Below are positions 45,801 through 58,209 of a stretch of 64,000 nt of DNA, one piece after another. This DNA is from Gyromitra esculenta (Eukaryota > Ascomycota > Pezizomycetes > Pezizales > Discinaceae). Positions within the stretch are counted from its first letter, which is position 1. Every line of letters starts with the position of its first letter. The translations under genes and the position numbers were made by a program. Location of the stretch: positions 124,001-188,000 of the forward strand of contig JBCAML010000016.1 of the NCBI GenBank assembly GCA_038503075.1. Direction: 5' to 3'. The notes below the pieces were generated by a model. The model had not been told where the DNA came from. It was given only the letters and a program-made list of their open reading frames with translations, and searched no databases.

Positions 45801-48296
45801 ATCATCGATTCTAACGGGCTCTTTTGCAATTCAACCAACCCTGACGTAGCCCCAGGTCGTACCTGACAGCAGTGACGATTTACAATTCCAATTCTCCCTA
45901 CTAACTATTACTAATTAATAGCTCCCAGCGGCCAAATAAATTTCTAAATAAATTAAACCTGCTACGGCATACTAGTGAAACGCCCTCGTATGAGAAAGCA
46001 ACCCGCTGCCGCCGCCCGCTGCTCTATAATAGCAGTGTCAGTGATCACGGGTAGTTTATTGACATTTGGCATTTCGTAGAAAGTGGGCAAAAAAGCGGGC
46101 ATGCAGTTAACTGGCCAGAAACACGCAACAGCTTGTTTTTTGCGGCATTTTGTGTGGACCCTGCATTTCCCTTGGCCAAAATTCGAATTCCACCTACGAA
46201 TCGCAGCACGGGGGGGCGTTAGCGGATTCATGGCTAGAATATACCCCAAACATCTAACTGAAAAAAAGTTTCCCCCTTAAACCATTAATGGTGCAACCGT
46301 TTCCCCGCAATTTTGTTTTTTCCCCCTTCTCCACAGAAGCGAGAGAGATGTATTCCGCAGAGTCTAACGAATCTCGACAGGCACGGTACCGCGTAATGTT
46401 TATACATTAACCCCGCCATAGAACCACGTGGTGACACATTTGTCAAGGTACGCGTGCGGAGGAGGAAGAGGCTCAAACGATGTGCTTGGGAATTCGTCAA
46501 GGAAGTGGTTTAACTCTCCCTATCCCAAATTGACACATCCAGGCTGTTTAGCTTCTTGATGGCTACTACTACAGGCAAGGATGCCAAGAACTATATAGTA
46601 CTTGCACTCCTAGTTAACTCCGAAACCCTGGGATACAATTATTAGTAATCTAATATATTTTCTTTTCCGTTCTGTCCCTGCGAGCTACCGCGGTTTTCAA
46701 AAACCGCATGGATGACCGTAGTGAAAACCAGAGCTTTGTATTCTCCGGATTCTCCGGAAGACGCCAAGTAAATTGTGGGGAACAAGCAGCGGATCTCGGC
46801 TCTGGGTTGGCGCGGGGGGGGGGTTGTCTTCTCCTTCCCACGCCGGAACCCTCGTCCGATGTTGAAGAGAGAGAAAAACGCCCCTCTCCAAGCCAAGGAC
46901 AGCACATGAAGGTCCTTTTTTTTTTCGTCAAAAGTAAGTATACGAACCGCTACTGGCAGTTATGCGGAGCCTCGAAAAAAAAAAAAAGCTAGTAGAGAAC
47001 ATGTGCTTGGAAGGTACATCATGCTAAGTGATGTAGGTAGGTAGCCGAATTATGCCACTATGCGTGCGTTAGGGTAGGGGCATTTACGCATTTTTGCTTG
47101 TTCCAGTAACTTGTCTTACGTCTCGCTCGTCTCTCTCTCCTTCACGATAGGCGACGGGCTGATTGTTTTCAGGCAGAGGAGGGATGTGGTTGCCTAAAGG
47201 AGGGGCAGACTTAATTAACCCCGCGAAAGGCATCCCGCGGGATGACCGACAGGGTAACAGCAGGTTGCTACGACCCACGACAGTTGGTGAACTCTAGTTT
47301 TCTAAGGCCTGGGCGTGACTTTGGAGAACTCACTTTTGTTCCGTGGATCCTATTCTTCTGTTAGAGTCTTTGCTTTTTTCCCCTTTTGTTTCTTTCTTTT
47401 TTTCTATTGTGCTGCCGAGATTGTCATTGGCTCTGACGAACAGAGGGAAGAGCATGTATACGCGTAGGTACACATACATACTTCCATCAGCCGTGATTAA
47501 CAATCAGTACTTGAGACACAATTGCAAGGACTCAAGTACCACCACAGTTGCTTTCACCTATTAATAAAATGACAGGGCGAACGGCGATCCTTCGAACATC
47601 TGTATGTACCTCTACTAAGAATTTAGTTTAGTTCGTGATTTGAGTACCAGATGTACGTATTCTATGTACTCTACTGCATATGGTAGGTAGTGGAGATCAA
47701 TCGCTCGACGCACTTCTCGATGCGTTTACGAATTGCTCACATTCTAAAAAAGTAAAACCATAAATCCTTCATCGAAGGAAGGAAGAAAAAAAAAGGAATT
47801 AAGCGTTCACTTTGCAACAGCTGGAAATCATGGCATTTCGTCTGAAACATTTCATTGTATAAATCGAGAAAATCCGAAATCCCACTACCATGTCAAGCCC
47901 AATTTTATCTCCCCTTACTGCCTAGCCCAAGAAAAAGTGCAAAAATCAAAAACAAATGTTTAAATGCAGACCACGACTCATAAACCAAAAAAAGCAAAAC
48001 GCAACAAAAATAACAGCGGAAAAAGCAAAATAGAAAGGCGAAAAGAAAACCCGACTCCAAGTACTGTTACGGACGATGTCTAGTAGCTTCCCATCCGCAT
48101 TTATACTCAACAGCATCCGTCATACTCCAACCAACCAGCCCCCCTAGGCGTATGCAACCCCCCGATCCCCCCCCCCGCCCCAAACCAGAAAATGAAAATG
48201 AAGAAAATCCCAAAAAAGCTATAAACACCGAAAGGAATAGATACCAAAGGAAACTAAGCCGTTTCAATGAATACCAAGTAGCCAAACAATGTCTAA
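42874..48296. other. Gene-poor interval, nothing convincing
   Basis: The longest frames (such as 136 codons at 45201-45611, plus strand) match nothing known to me and lack codon or domain signals. Homopolymer runs and scattered ACATGTA words occur. Confidence 0.35.
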
Positions 48297-49496
48297 TTAG
48301 ATAAGCATCCGCTCGAGTTCAACGAGTTGAGGGAAGTCATTCTTCTTGTCGTAGTGAATATCTTCCTCGCGGCTACCGCCATTCAAGAACTCTTCGAGCA
48401 ACAGCAATTCCTCAAAATCTGCATGGTACTCGGCAGCCTTCTCGGGACTCGGTCGGGGAAGCGGAGCCCGTCCATATCCACCGTATCCGAAATAGCTCTG
48501 TAAGCAGCTCTTCGTGCCAACAACTCCTCCCTTGATCGCACCCCAATCACCTCGTCCGACAACCGCCTGCATCTTTTCCGCCTCGTCCATTCTCCCGGCA
48601 ACGTAGAGGTTGAAAACGTCGACGCAAGCTTTTGGTGCAATGTTGACAAGTCCACCAATGACACCCTTGCCACCAGCGACCAATGTCTGCAGTGTGAAAT
48701 CAGATGATCCGCCAAGAGTCATAAACCCACTTGGCGCCGCGTTTGCTACCCTCCCGAGTTTCCCGGTGTTACCGCAGGTGAGCTTGCATCCGACGATATT
48801 GGAGTGCTTCGAGAGCTTCGTGACTACATCCGAATCAAGATCAATGCCCGAAACCGCGCCGGGATAATTGTAGATCAGAATTGGGATAGGAGACTCGTTC
48901 GCAACGGTAACAAAAAAGTCATACTGCGATTGTGCTGTGTAGAGGGTTTTGTAGTACGATGGTGGGAGAATCATAGCATAGTCGCCGCCGGAAACTAGGG
49001 CATCGTGGCACAGCTCGATTGTCTCACGGGTCGATTGCGCGCCACATCCTACGATCACTGGAATATCACGAAATCCAGCGTCATCCAAAGCCTCGCGGGT
49101 TGCCGCTGTCACAATTCGTCTTTCCGCATGGCTCAGGTGCACAGCTTCTCCATTCGATCCTTGAGTGACAAGGCCAACGATGCCACCTTTGGCGAGACGT
49201 ATAGCGTGTCTTCGGGTTGTAGGCAGATCGAGTTCCTCGGTGGTGGGGTCAAAAAAGGCTGGAGTTGGAGCGTAGATTCCGGCGCGAAGAGGGCGCTCGA
49301 TACAATCGAAGTTTCCGCCCATATTGCTTTTGTTCGAGTACGAGGCTAAGAAGCCTTTGCTGCTGGTGACATTCCCATGACGCCCATTGCCAGCAACATG
49401 AGGAGCTCCAGCCTCGCTATGTAAAGCCAGACCGCTCAATGAGGTATTCATATCGTTGGTCTCGTGCGAGGAGGTTTCGTTGGTGTGAGGAGGCAT
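48297..49496 (-). CDS. DHDPS/N-acetylneuraminate-lyase family aldolase (keto-deoxy acid aldolase type)
   Basis: Class I aldolase of the dihydrodipicolinate synthase superfamily. Fungal members of this type are usually 2-keto-3-deoxy-acid or 4-hydroxy-2-oxoglutarate aldolases rather than lysine-pathway enzymes. Single exon, 399 aa. Landmarks: GIYAPTPAFFDPTTEELD, VTQGSNGEAVHLSHAER, VIVGCGAQSTRETIELC, LPPSYYK, the conserved Tyr in LIYNYPGAVSG (about 209), the Schiff-base Lys in NIVGCKLTCGNTGKLGR (about 238), and LGGSSDF. The first about 62 residues, before the barrel, are an unusual Ser/Asn/His-rich extension; a Met at about residue 59 could be an alternative start giving a family-sized protein. 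The C-terminus has an extra acidic about 30 residues. Substrate is inferred by family only. Confidence 0.9.
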   Translation of the reverse strand: MPPHTNETSSHETNDMNTSLSGLALHSEAGAPHVAGNGRHGNVTSSKGFLASYSNKSNMGGNFDCIERPLRAGIYAPTPAFFDPTTEELDLPTTRRHAIRLAKGGIVGLVTQGSNGEAVHLSHAERRIVTAATREALDDAGFRDIPVIVGCGAQSTRETIELCHDALVSGGDYAMILPPSYYKTLYTAQSQYDFFVTVANESPIPILIYNYPGAVSGIDLDSDVVTKLSKHSNIVGCKLTCGNTGKLGRVANAAPSGFMTLGGSSDFTLQTLVAGGKGVIGGLVNIAPKACVDVFNLYVAGRMDEAEKMQAVVGRGDWGAIKGGVVGTKSCLQSYFGYGGYGRAPLPRPSPEKAAEYHADFEELLLLEEFLNGGSREEDIHYDKKNDFPQLVELERMLI

Positions 49497-52400
49497 GGCT
49501 GACGGGGGTCAATGAGTAATGATGTCGTTGGGTTTATTTGAAATAACTTGAGATGAAGATATTGATATGGAGGCGGAACTATATACGAGGAATATGATGA
49601 GGGAGCAAGTCGAAATGAGAAGGGGACCGGATTGACTTTAAATAAGAGTCTGTAGACAGTCGAGGGGAGTAAGAGGTATGTATGATGTCTCCCGGTGTAA
49701 GCCTTGATGAGGCGTGCTAGCCACCCAGCACCCCCCTTCTTCCATCCCAAACCTCTCTGCAGGAGCCAACTGAGCTTCAAATCCAGGATCCCTACTCTGC
49801 CCCCCGTCTCACGAGGCCTTCGTCGCCGAGACGAACCAACCCGATTAACTTCAGAGCAGCGTTGGTCAATGTGGAGCGCACTGGTCGTGAGATGGTTCTG
49901 GCGCCTGGAGCTTGCTACCGTCACGAGCATGGAGCAGAAGAAAGCAAATAAAAAAAGGAGGGCTCTTGACGACAGCAAGAAAACCGCCTGTTTGACAGAC
50001 AGACGGCATACATACCGGCGCCATTCTGATCCGCACAGCTGGTAGGTAGGTATGCAGTTTGGTCCTATTGCCTTCCAGTTGTGTCGGTTCTTTCCTTTTG
50101 GTCAGTCAGTCCATCCATCAGTTCGTCTGTCCGTCCGTCTTCCTTTGCTTCGGTATCCCTGCAGCAAGCCACAGCTTAACAAAGAAGCCGTCGGATACAG
50201 ATGGGCGGTGAGCGAGTGCGAAGGACTCGAGTGCGCGTGCCCGATGTAGGTGAAGACAGAAGTGTTGGACCTGGACACATCCCACAGCTACGGGTCGTGG
50301 CGGCGTGGGGGGCAGGGAGATTTGCCCCTCTATGTGGGGTGCCAGCCCTTGATCCGACCCAGACCTGCCTACCTACATCCAGCACGTACTGTACTCTTGC
50401 TCTGCTCTAACTCCCTTCAGTCTCCAAGATCCCCCTGCTGAACATGCCGCCTGGTGTTGGTACACACATATCTGGTCTTTGGTGGTGGCCCCAGTCTCGG
50501 GAGAGCGATAGGTTGGCGATGGTCACACCATGGCGTGCACCCGCACCTGCTTCCAGCTACTATGCTCTACAGCTTCGACAGTCGGCCGTCGTCATGTAGA
50601 GTACCTCCGTGGCTGCAAAAAGAAAGTCCATAAGTCACGCCCAGCAGGAGTGCAGAGTACCTACACACGGAACTAGAGCGTGCTCTACTGTGCTACCTGT
50701 CGCTACATGTACTTGCTGGGATTTGACCAGCCTATTTTCTGCAGGACGGAGCATGCTGTGGGCGATTGACAGGCACATCAGTCCTATTCTACTGGCCACG
50801 ACAGCTTGAGCCCATGCTCTCACGCATCGCAGAGGTCTGGGGCAACAGCACTTGCCCAGAGTGCACAGAAGCACACTGAGTACAGTGCGCGACGTTACGA
50901 GCAGCCCCGTCCGACACACAAATGCGGGTCAATTCAATAAATTTGGCCAGCAAACTGAACCCCCAATCCCCATGAAAGAACACAACATCATGCACCCCGC
51001 AGTTTGGGGAACGGGGCCAGCATAGGGGTTCACTGGCCGTGGGTCGTGGGTCGGGCCCGTGCTCACTTCACTGTTCCTGTAGTTCTTTCCACTACATACA
51101 TATCTTGGCTCTGGCAGAAAAAAAACTGAAAATCCTGATACGCGTGATTAGTTTGCCCCCCTCTGATGACGCATTTGTACAAGAAATGAAGAGGAGCCAG
51201 AACAAGATCTGGGGCCTTTGTTTTTCGTACAAAGCAGGTATATTTCTTTTTCTAACTAACGGTAGCGAACCACGAAGTACCACTTACCAATATTCCTGCT
51301 ATTAGTCCACATGGGCATACTCAGAAAAACAGCACTCAGGCAGAGGCAATGGCTATTCTAGAACTTACATGCATCACCTGTTTTATCATGAGGTCTCGGT
51401 ATGCTGCCAAATTTGCAGATTCCAGTTCGTCCTCAGCGAGACACCTTACTCCCAACAAAAAATTTGAATACGACGGCTGATCGGGACCCTCTTTTCTAAT
51501 TCACGCCTTGCCAACCCCCCCTTTTCTATAGCTCACCATATTAATTCGAATACTCTATGTACAGATACGGACTGACAACTGGCATGTCATGACGCATGAA
51601 TTGAAAATAAAAAAAACAATCACCACTATCTCTTGATTTTCTATTTGGACGGGGCGAAACTCCGAATGCGGCTTGATCGTTCCGGTTTCGGAAGTGGTTA
51701 AGTGTTGTACGTGAGACCGAGCTTCGTCGGGGTTACATGTGCGTTCTAGTGGTAGTAAGGCTGAGGAGTGTAGAGTGAAGTCATCCAGCTGAGAGTAAAA
51801 TGTTGGAATTTGAACCCCCCTACTCTAAATCTTTTACGGGTATCGAGGCACGGCGACTTTGATAATCATCGGCCTTGATGCCCAGAGGGCTACCTCACAT
51901 GACCGATGACATGGTGTCTGTGAGCAAAAAGTTTTTCCGATCTTCACCATATCTCTGATTTGATGTTTTCTGTTTTTGGATGTAGCTTTCCTGTTTTTTG
52001 CTTTTGCTTTTTTTGATATATGTTTCTTTTTTTATTCCGGGTCAGCCAAAAAGAGGGACCCCCACACCGTTTTGTCTTCCAGAAATTCGGTTCCTGAGGA
52101 CGATTATCCACCAAGCGCATGAGCCATATTTGCTTGTTAGCCAAACTCCCCCCTCTGCTCCATGTTTTTTGTTTCTTAGCTCCTTCCTTCTCCCCCCCTC
52201 ATAGGCTTTGGCTCTGCGACCGGGGATTGAATTCGTAATCGGGGGAGCCTCTTCGACTCAAGCATGGCCTAGCCATGTCTTTGTTTGCCATGCGCTCAAA
52301 CCCCAAACCCCCACACTATCTCCCTTCAACGTCGCCCAACGTCATTCTGGTCACTCCTTCAATCTACTAAGGCACGCAAGAGTTTCTGCAAGGAATTAGA

Positions 52401-53203
52401 TCTAGTCCAGACAAAAATTCTGAATAAAGAAGGGAGAAGAGAAAGAAAAAACCTCCTAACAGTGACTTTATGAAAAAAAAAACTCGCCAATCGCAGTAGC
52501 TCTTCCAATTCCTTGGGCCCTTCCCAGATTTTTGACACCAACCAATTCCTCCGTGTGGGTCCAATAAGGCAAAGAAGCAAAACACACAGCCTCGTCCTCA
52601 TCCCACGCTGCACGCTGGGCTTATCAGGGTTCTCCCCAGCAATGGAAGCATAACCCCAACAGTTGACTCGGGACTCCGGGAGTGGTTGCTCGGATCTACA
52701 CGCGGAATCGGGAAAGAGCAAGTTGAGAGAAAGAAAAAAGTAAAAGACAACGCAGGTCACGGAGACTCTTGAGATTGGAAGACTAAAAAAGTAAACACCC
52801 CGCAGAAACAAATGTTTCTTCGTTCCAACTTCCCAAAGCGGGTTTGGGGGGGGTTCTTGGAGTACAAACTGAGACCTCCCCGTACCAGGAGAAGGGAAAT
52901 AAAGCTAGGGCCCTTTTCTGTTTCTCCATCCCGTGATCTTTCGTCCTCTCCCTGCGGCCTCGCTTAAGCTCTAAAAAAACCACAGACTCTATTCCCGCGT
53001 GTTTGGATTCAAATAGTTTATCAGGTTCCGCGGCTCTCCGCGGCTCGATGCACGCGCGTTAATCAACCGTGAGGACCTGCCTATCTTCGAGCAGGAATCG
53101 AAACCCAGATCAATGGGAGCTGGGTATGGGCTGTCTCGGCTGATTTAATGCCCCATACTTTAATGTTCCCCCTTTCCGCCCCAGGAAATCGGTAGTTCTA
53201 TCT

Positions 53204-53395
53204 ACATGTATGTACTCTCCCACTGCCACAGTGATCTCTAATGAACATTCACGGAGATCATGCCCGATTACATGTAACTGCGCTCAGAGTCTGCCCAAGG
53301 TTGATGCGTGAGGTCCATAGAAAAAAAAGCGTGGGGGGTTTAAAGAAAGGGTACATGTAGTTAGTGACCTGTGCACATGTAATTAAATACATGTA
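53204..53395. promoter_or_regulatory. Cluster of five ACATGTA words (function unknown)
   Basis: Exact copies lie at 53204-53210, 53270-53276, 53353-53359, 53375-53381 and 53389-53395. Several are embedded in the palindrome TACATGTA. Whether this is a binding-site array or chance enrichment is not known. Confidence 0.25.
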
Positions 53396-55919
53396 GCAGA
53401 GAGAACGGGCTTGGGTCCGGGCGTTGAAAAATATTGATCGAGTCAGTAAGCTTTCAGAAACGAACCAAGCTAGATTATCCCCAACAGTGAGATATTGATT
53501 TTTCAATGGGGGTGGTTTTCAATCTACGGTCGAACGCGAGTTAGAGTTTTTCTACGAAACAGGACGTGGTGGTTGATCTTGGACCAGTTTCATTCCCAAC
53601 CGAACTATTCTGATCTCGACGAACAACCGAAATCTAGATGGATTGGCAAAAAAAAATAAAAAAAAATAAGAGAGGACCGTGCCGCACATAGATAAGTACT
53701 GTGCACTGGTATATTAATTTACTGTTATAGACTTTGCTTCGTACCACATACGACGCTGTTCATGTGTTCAACCATCAACAACCCGCAAGGGTGGTGATCT
53801 CTACTACACTGCAGCAAAACCCACTGCAAGATAAATTGAAATTTGAAGCCTGAACCTCTGCGAAGCCGAGGCCATTGCCGCCAGCCAAGAGTTGTCAGTC
53901 AAGGGTTTTATCTAGTTAGGCCTTTCTTTTCCCTTACTACCACTTACTCTCTTCTGATTACTCTTTTGTATCGCCGGTGCTAATTAGTGTGTGCACATCC
54001 TGCGTCCTAGAAGATTCGCGATCAGGTTTAGCACATAGTGTGGCACCTGGATACCGAATGTGGACAAATGATATGTATCCTTCAATTATTCCTGTTGGAC
54101 AAAAACTACGGGGATAAAAGTACCGTTTTTACGTACAGATTCTCGTGGCAACCGTTTATCTAAAAACGGGGATCAACCGTTGAGTTTCCTCGTTCCACGA
54201 TACCTTTTTTTTTTTTTCGTTCCACAATATCAAATGGCGAATACCTTGTACGGGGACAACTACGGGACTTCCGAATGATATTCTAATCAAATAAGTATCA
54301 CTCTCCCCCTCTCCCCCTCTCCCCCTTCCCTCCTATCAAATGGATGCTCGTTCTTTTTTGAGGGATTTTTCCCGTTCTTAGTTTGGGTCTTTTGCAGGAA
54401 AAGGTGTACCATGGCTTATGCGTATGTATCTCCAGGGTTTCCCCACACCAATATAGATATCACGGTCGATCCCCCGGAATACCCACGCCTTCCTGCAGCT
54501 ACTGTTACGTTTGGGAAAAGCAAGGGGGGAGAGTCGGTGGATATAGAAAGCAAAGCTACAATTTGACGTCAAAGCGTTGCAAAAAAGCGTGTTGTTTCGA
54601 TGTCCCCGTTCCCACTTGCTCGGATCTGGGGAAAGCATGGAGGTTGTTTTTTTTTCTTTCTTTTCATTCGGTGTTCGGGTTAATTGGATGGAAAGAAGCG
54701 TGATTTTGGGGGTCGCTAAGAAAGAAAGTGGGGGGCTATTGGATCTGTGCACCGGAGACGGAAGAAATAGTCTTCATTTGGAAATGCACCTTAATGATCG
54801 TGAGTACCTACATACATAACCTACGACTTCACGGGGGGGCCGGCGGACGACAGCTGGAGTGGTTGGAAGAGCGCTAAATTATTTAGAGCCTGGTAAAATG
54901 GATACAAGCCAAGCAAGCACATGGAAGCCACAGGACACCTCAACGCATCTTAAAGGCGGGCGGAAACACATTCATGTACCCTCGATGTCTAGCAGGCCAA
55001 TCCGAATATAGCACTCAATCACACGATCCCACATCCTCCTGATCTTGCTTTATGCTGCGTCTCCAATACATTCAATTCGTAAAGATTTCCTCATTGTGGC
55101 GCGTTTATTGGGTCGCCGCTTGGATCCGATGGAGTTCGGACAATTTTGCCTCTTTTGTTGGTCGAGCAGCAGGCGTGGGGGTAGGAGGAATCGAATGAGT
55201 CGAACAGTCTTCCCTACAGCTTTGCGAACTACATCCTGCATATCTGCCTCTGTGCTGCGCAATTGGAGAGCTTGGTGACTGGAAGGTTCTCTGACGGACG
55301 CTCTGGATATAGTTTTTATTAGAAGTGTTTACCCGGATTTGGCCAGAGAAACAGGGAATGCATGGGTAGGAATGGCTTTGATAAAACATTTAATCGAATA
55401 TCAAGCATTTTCATCCAGGCCCACCAGAAAACACCAGCTAACTTGTTGGGAAAGTCGCGTTCTAAAATAGTACGATCATCATATAGCTACCGTTTTGAGG
55501 CAGAAGGAAACGAAATAAATTGTTTACATGGGTCAGATCATCGATTGCAACACCAAAGGAACACAACAAACTAGTTCGATGAAATTCCACTCCACTCGAT
55601 TAATATATCGATCCTGTGCCTTTATTGTACTTGAAGGCGAGGCAAAATTGGCTGGTCGATCTTGTATCAATGGTGCACTTGCGGCTCAAACGCAGGGGAG
55701 CTCAGTGGCCAAGCGCTAGAACAGATCTACTATTACTTGCACTCCTTATTAATTGGCCTCGAAGTCTACGCAACCTAATAATTATTTATCAGCAGTTATT
55801 TGTTAATGTGTTGAATGGTCTATGCGTTGCCAGTTATGAATACCTTCTTTGTTCATCCCATCTCTTGCCTTATCTTACTTTGCATGAGGCTAGAAGTGGA
55901 ATAGCCGGCTAATAAGAAG

Positions 55920-55998
55920 GTGAAGCACTTAGCTCAATTGGTTTGCGCGATATCAATAAGATCTTGATGTTAAACCCTTTTGTTGCCTTGGCGCCGAG
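55920..55998 (+). repeat. tRNA-like relic (possible SINE head)
   Basis: A canonical box A (TTAGCTCAATTGG) is followed by a possible anticodon arm ATCAA-TAAGATC-TTGAT (5-bp stem, 7-nt loop). A degraded box B (GTTAAACCC) comes next, with possible acceptor pairing AAGGTGA/TTGCCTT through G-U pairs. The T-arm does not fold and position 33 is not T, so this is not a working tRNA. Confidence 0.35.
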
Positions 55999-58209
55999 AC
56001 ATAGCCTTCCGTGCCACCCGTTGATCAAGACTAGTACTGCACGCATTTGTATATCTAGTGTTTGAACCGACCAGATCGTTGTGGGTGGTTTAAACTGTGG
56101 GGGTCAACTCCTATTGATCGAGGAGCGTGGGGTGTAGTTGTCAAGTGTGGTCTCAAGGCCTTGTATTTAGATTATGTGTGTATATCCTTTTCGAGAAGCT
56201 CATGCTTTATCAACTCAGCTTAAGATTACACATTCTCGTGGGGGGATTTTTCGAGCTACATGCTATGAGAATTCTTATGCTCGACCCCATGCAGTAGCAG
56301 GATTGTGGCGAGGGAGGATGAGTCCGATCAGCTATACAATTAGGGAAATTGCAAGAATGTGTGTGGGTGAGAGTATGGTGATTTATGTTTATATCATCAT
56401 AGACAAGTATTGGATATGATCAATGGCAAATTAAAGAAAAAACCCACGGCAGCATAGCTACGAGCTACGATCTGGACAAAACTTTCAATATATCGAGAAG
56501 ACCGTGCCCCCACCGGGCATCTCCCCGACTCTCTATGTCTATCTTCAAGCTATTTCAAATCTAAAACACGAGAGGTAGATATACCTGAGGTGGAAAATCT
56601 TCAGCAGCTGACGCTGGCTGGGGATATCATCCGCACTAGCTTCACTAACTCTAGACATCGCGGTTTCTTAGCTTCTGGAGAGATAGCAAGAGAGTATAAC
56701 CAAGTTAAGATAAATCTCGCGTATATCATGATGGCTTGAGGAGCTAAACACGATATTCTCATGTCATAGTATGCATGTGCCGAAAGAACCGACTTTATAA
56801 TACCTCCGGATGCAGCTGACGATGCCCACCCCACGCCCACGCCCAAGCTTAAGATTTGAGATGATTTAAAGGATTATATCCTTTACAGAATTATATTCCC
56901 AAAAAGGGTAGCAAATAGCCCAATCGTGTGCTTATGCCTGTGCGCCCAACCATTGAACTAGTCACATTACATCACTCGGTAGGTAATTCCTGATTTGTTC
57001 CCACAGCCCAGACAGAGCAGAAAGTTGGCATAGCATCATACCATTGTACACGTCTTTCTCTTACCCACCTCTTTATACTAGCTCCTGAATATGGTCTATA
57101 TACATGTATATATACAGCTTTATAGTAAACATTACTATTTCTTGTTTCACTCTCGCATTAACTATAGTAGAGAAGTGGAATGTATTCACTTACTCATCCA
57201 TTCCGTGCGCACAGTCATAACGATGAAAATTTTCTTAAAATAAAACCAAACTCTCACACACACGTGTATATATAATACTGCCATGAAGGTGTATGGTGAA
57301 TCTGTATACGTATACAAGAAACTATCGGAATAGAAATGTAGCAAAGGCTCTGATCTTCTATAAAGCACTCCTACCCATCCCCGCAACACAAAACAATCAC
57401 CCCCTGCTTTGCTTCTTGCCCTGGTTAGTCTACGCTAGGATCCGCTACCCACTGGCACCAAAAACCTCAGGATAAATCAAGTCTAATCCACCTTTACCAA
57501 CCATAGCTCCAACCCAATCACAACCCCAATCTCGTTCATTCATGATGATCGCACGAGTGCGAATTCATGACGCAGACACCCACAGCCTTCCCACTCGCAA
57601 ACATGAAAAGTCTATAAAATTCATATATATTCTCTAAGTCTCATTATTCCTTCCATGCTACCCCTCACATAATCTTCCATCCCATCCGACACTAAAAAGG
57701 CATATAATCAAGTTCAGTCCTCCAAGAGAACAAGTTTGTAATAGAAGCAAAGAAAAGAAGGAAGAGAAAAAAAAAACCACCACAATCTTTTACCATCTTT
57801 TTGATACTCTGGTAAGCTAAAATCCCGAGTTTACACCTATAACTACCTACCCATTTACTTCTTGGCCACCACCACCAATCTATCGTAAACCACACTTCCA
57901 CAAGTCCAGCCAACCAGCAGCAGCAAAATAAAAATAAAAAGTAAATAAAAATAGGGAACAGTTACCAAACTCATCACTTTTCTCTAATCGGACATATCTT
58001 AGGGCGGAAATAGAGAATACAGGAAAAAAAAGTAAACTATAAGAAAGGGAAAAAAAAAGAAAACAAGGCTCAAATCCGCTCACTATTACCGCCCTGCATG
58101 TCCTAGATAAAAAAAGGGGGGATACACACCACTGCGATGAAGCTGAACAAAAAAAAAGTATGAGAAAGAAACATCCTCTCTTCCAACACTACAATCCTAA
58201 TTTTGTAAT

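Larger units (their letters stand above)
49497..58209. other. 8.7-kb interval without a convincing gene
   Basis: Low-complexity runs include TCTCCCCC units (54301-54328), CAGT/CCGT repeats near 50104-50140 and poly-A/T tracts. Five ACATGTA words cluster at 53204-53395, and there is a tRNA-like relic at 55920-55998. ORFs up to 176 codons (49448-49978, minus) overlap the aldolase promoter region and have no recognisable domain. Confidence 0.4.

Noticed and set aside
49448..49978. 176-codon minus-strand frame upstream of the aldolase
   Set aside because: It overlaps the aldolase 5' end in another frame and has no recognisable domain; probably promoter sequence.
25567..53110. Other B-box-like words (near 25567, 41884, 51809, 53098) as SINEs or tRNAs
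   Set aside because: The degenerate B-box consensus is expected about 16 times in 64 kb on two strands, and these lack a box A or tRNA fold.
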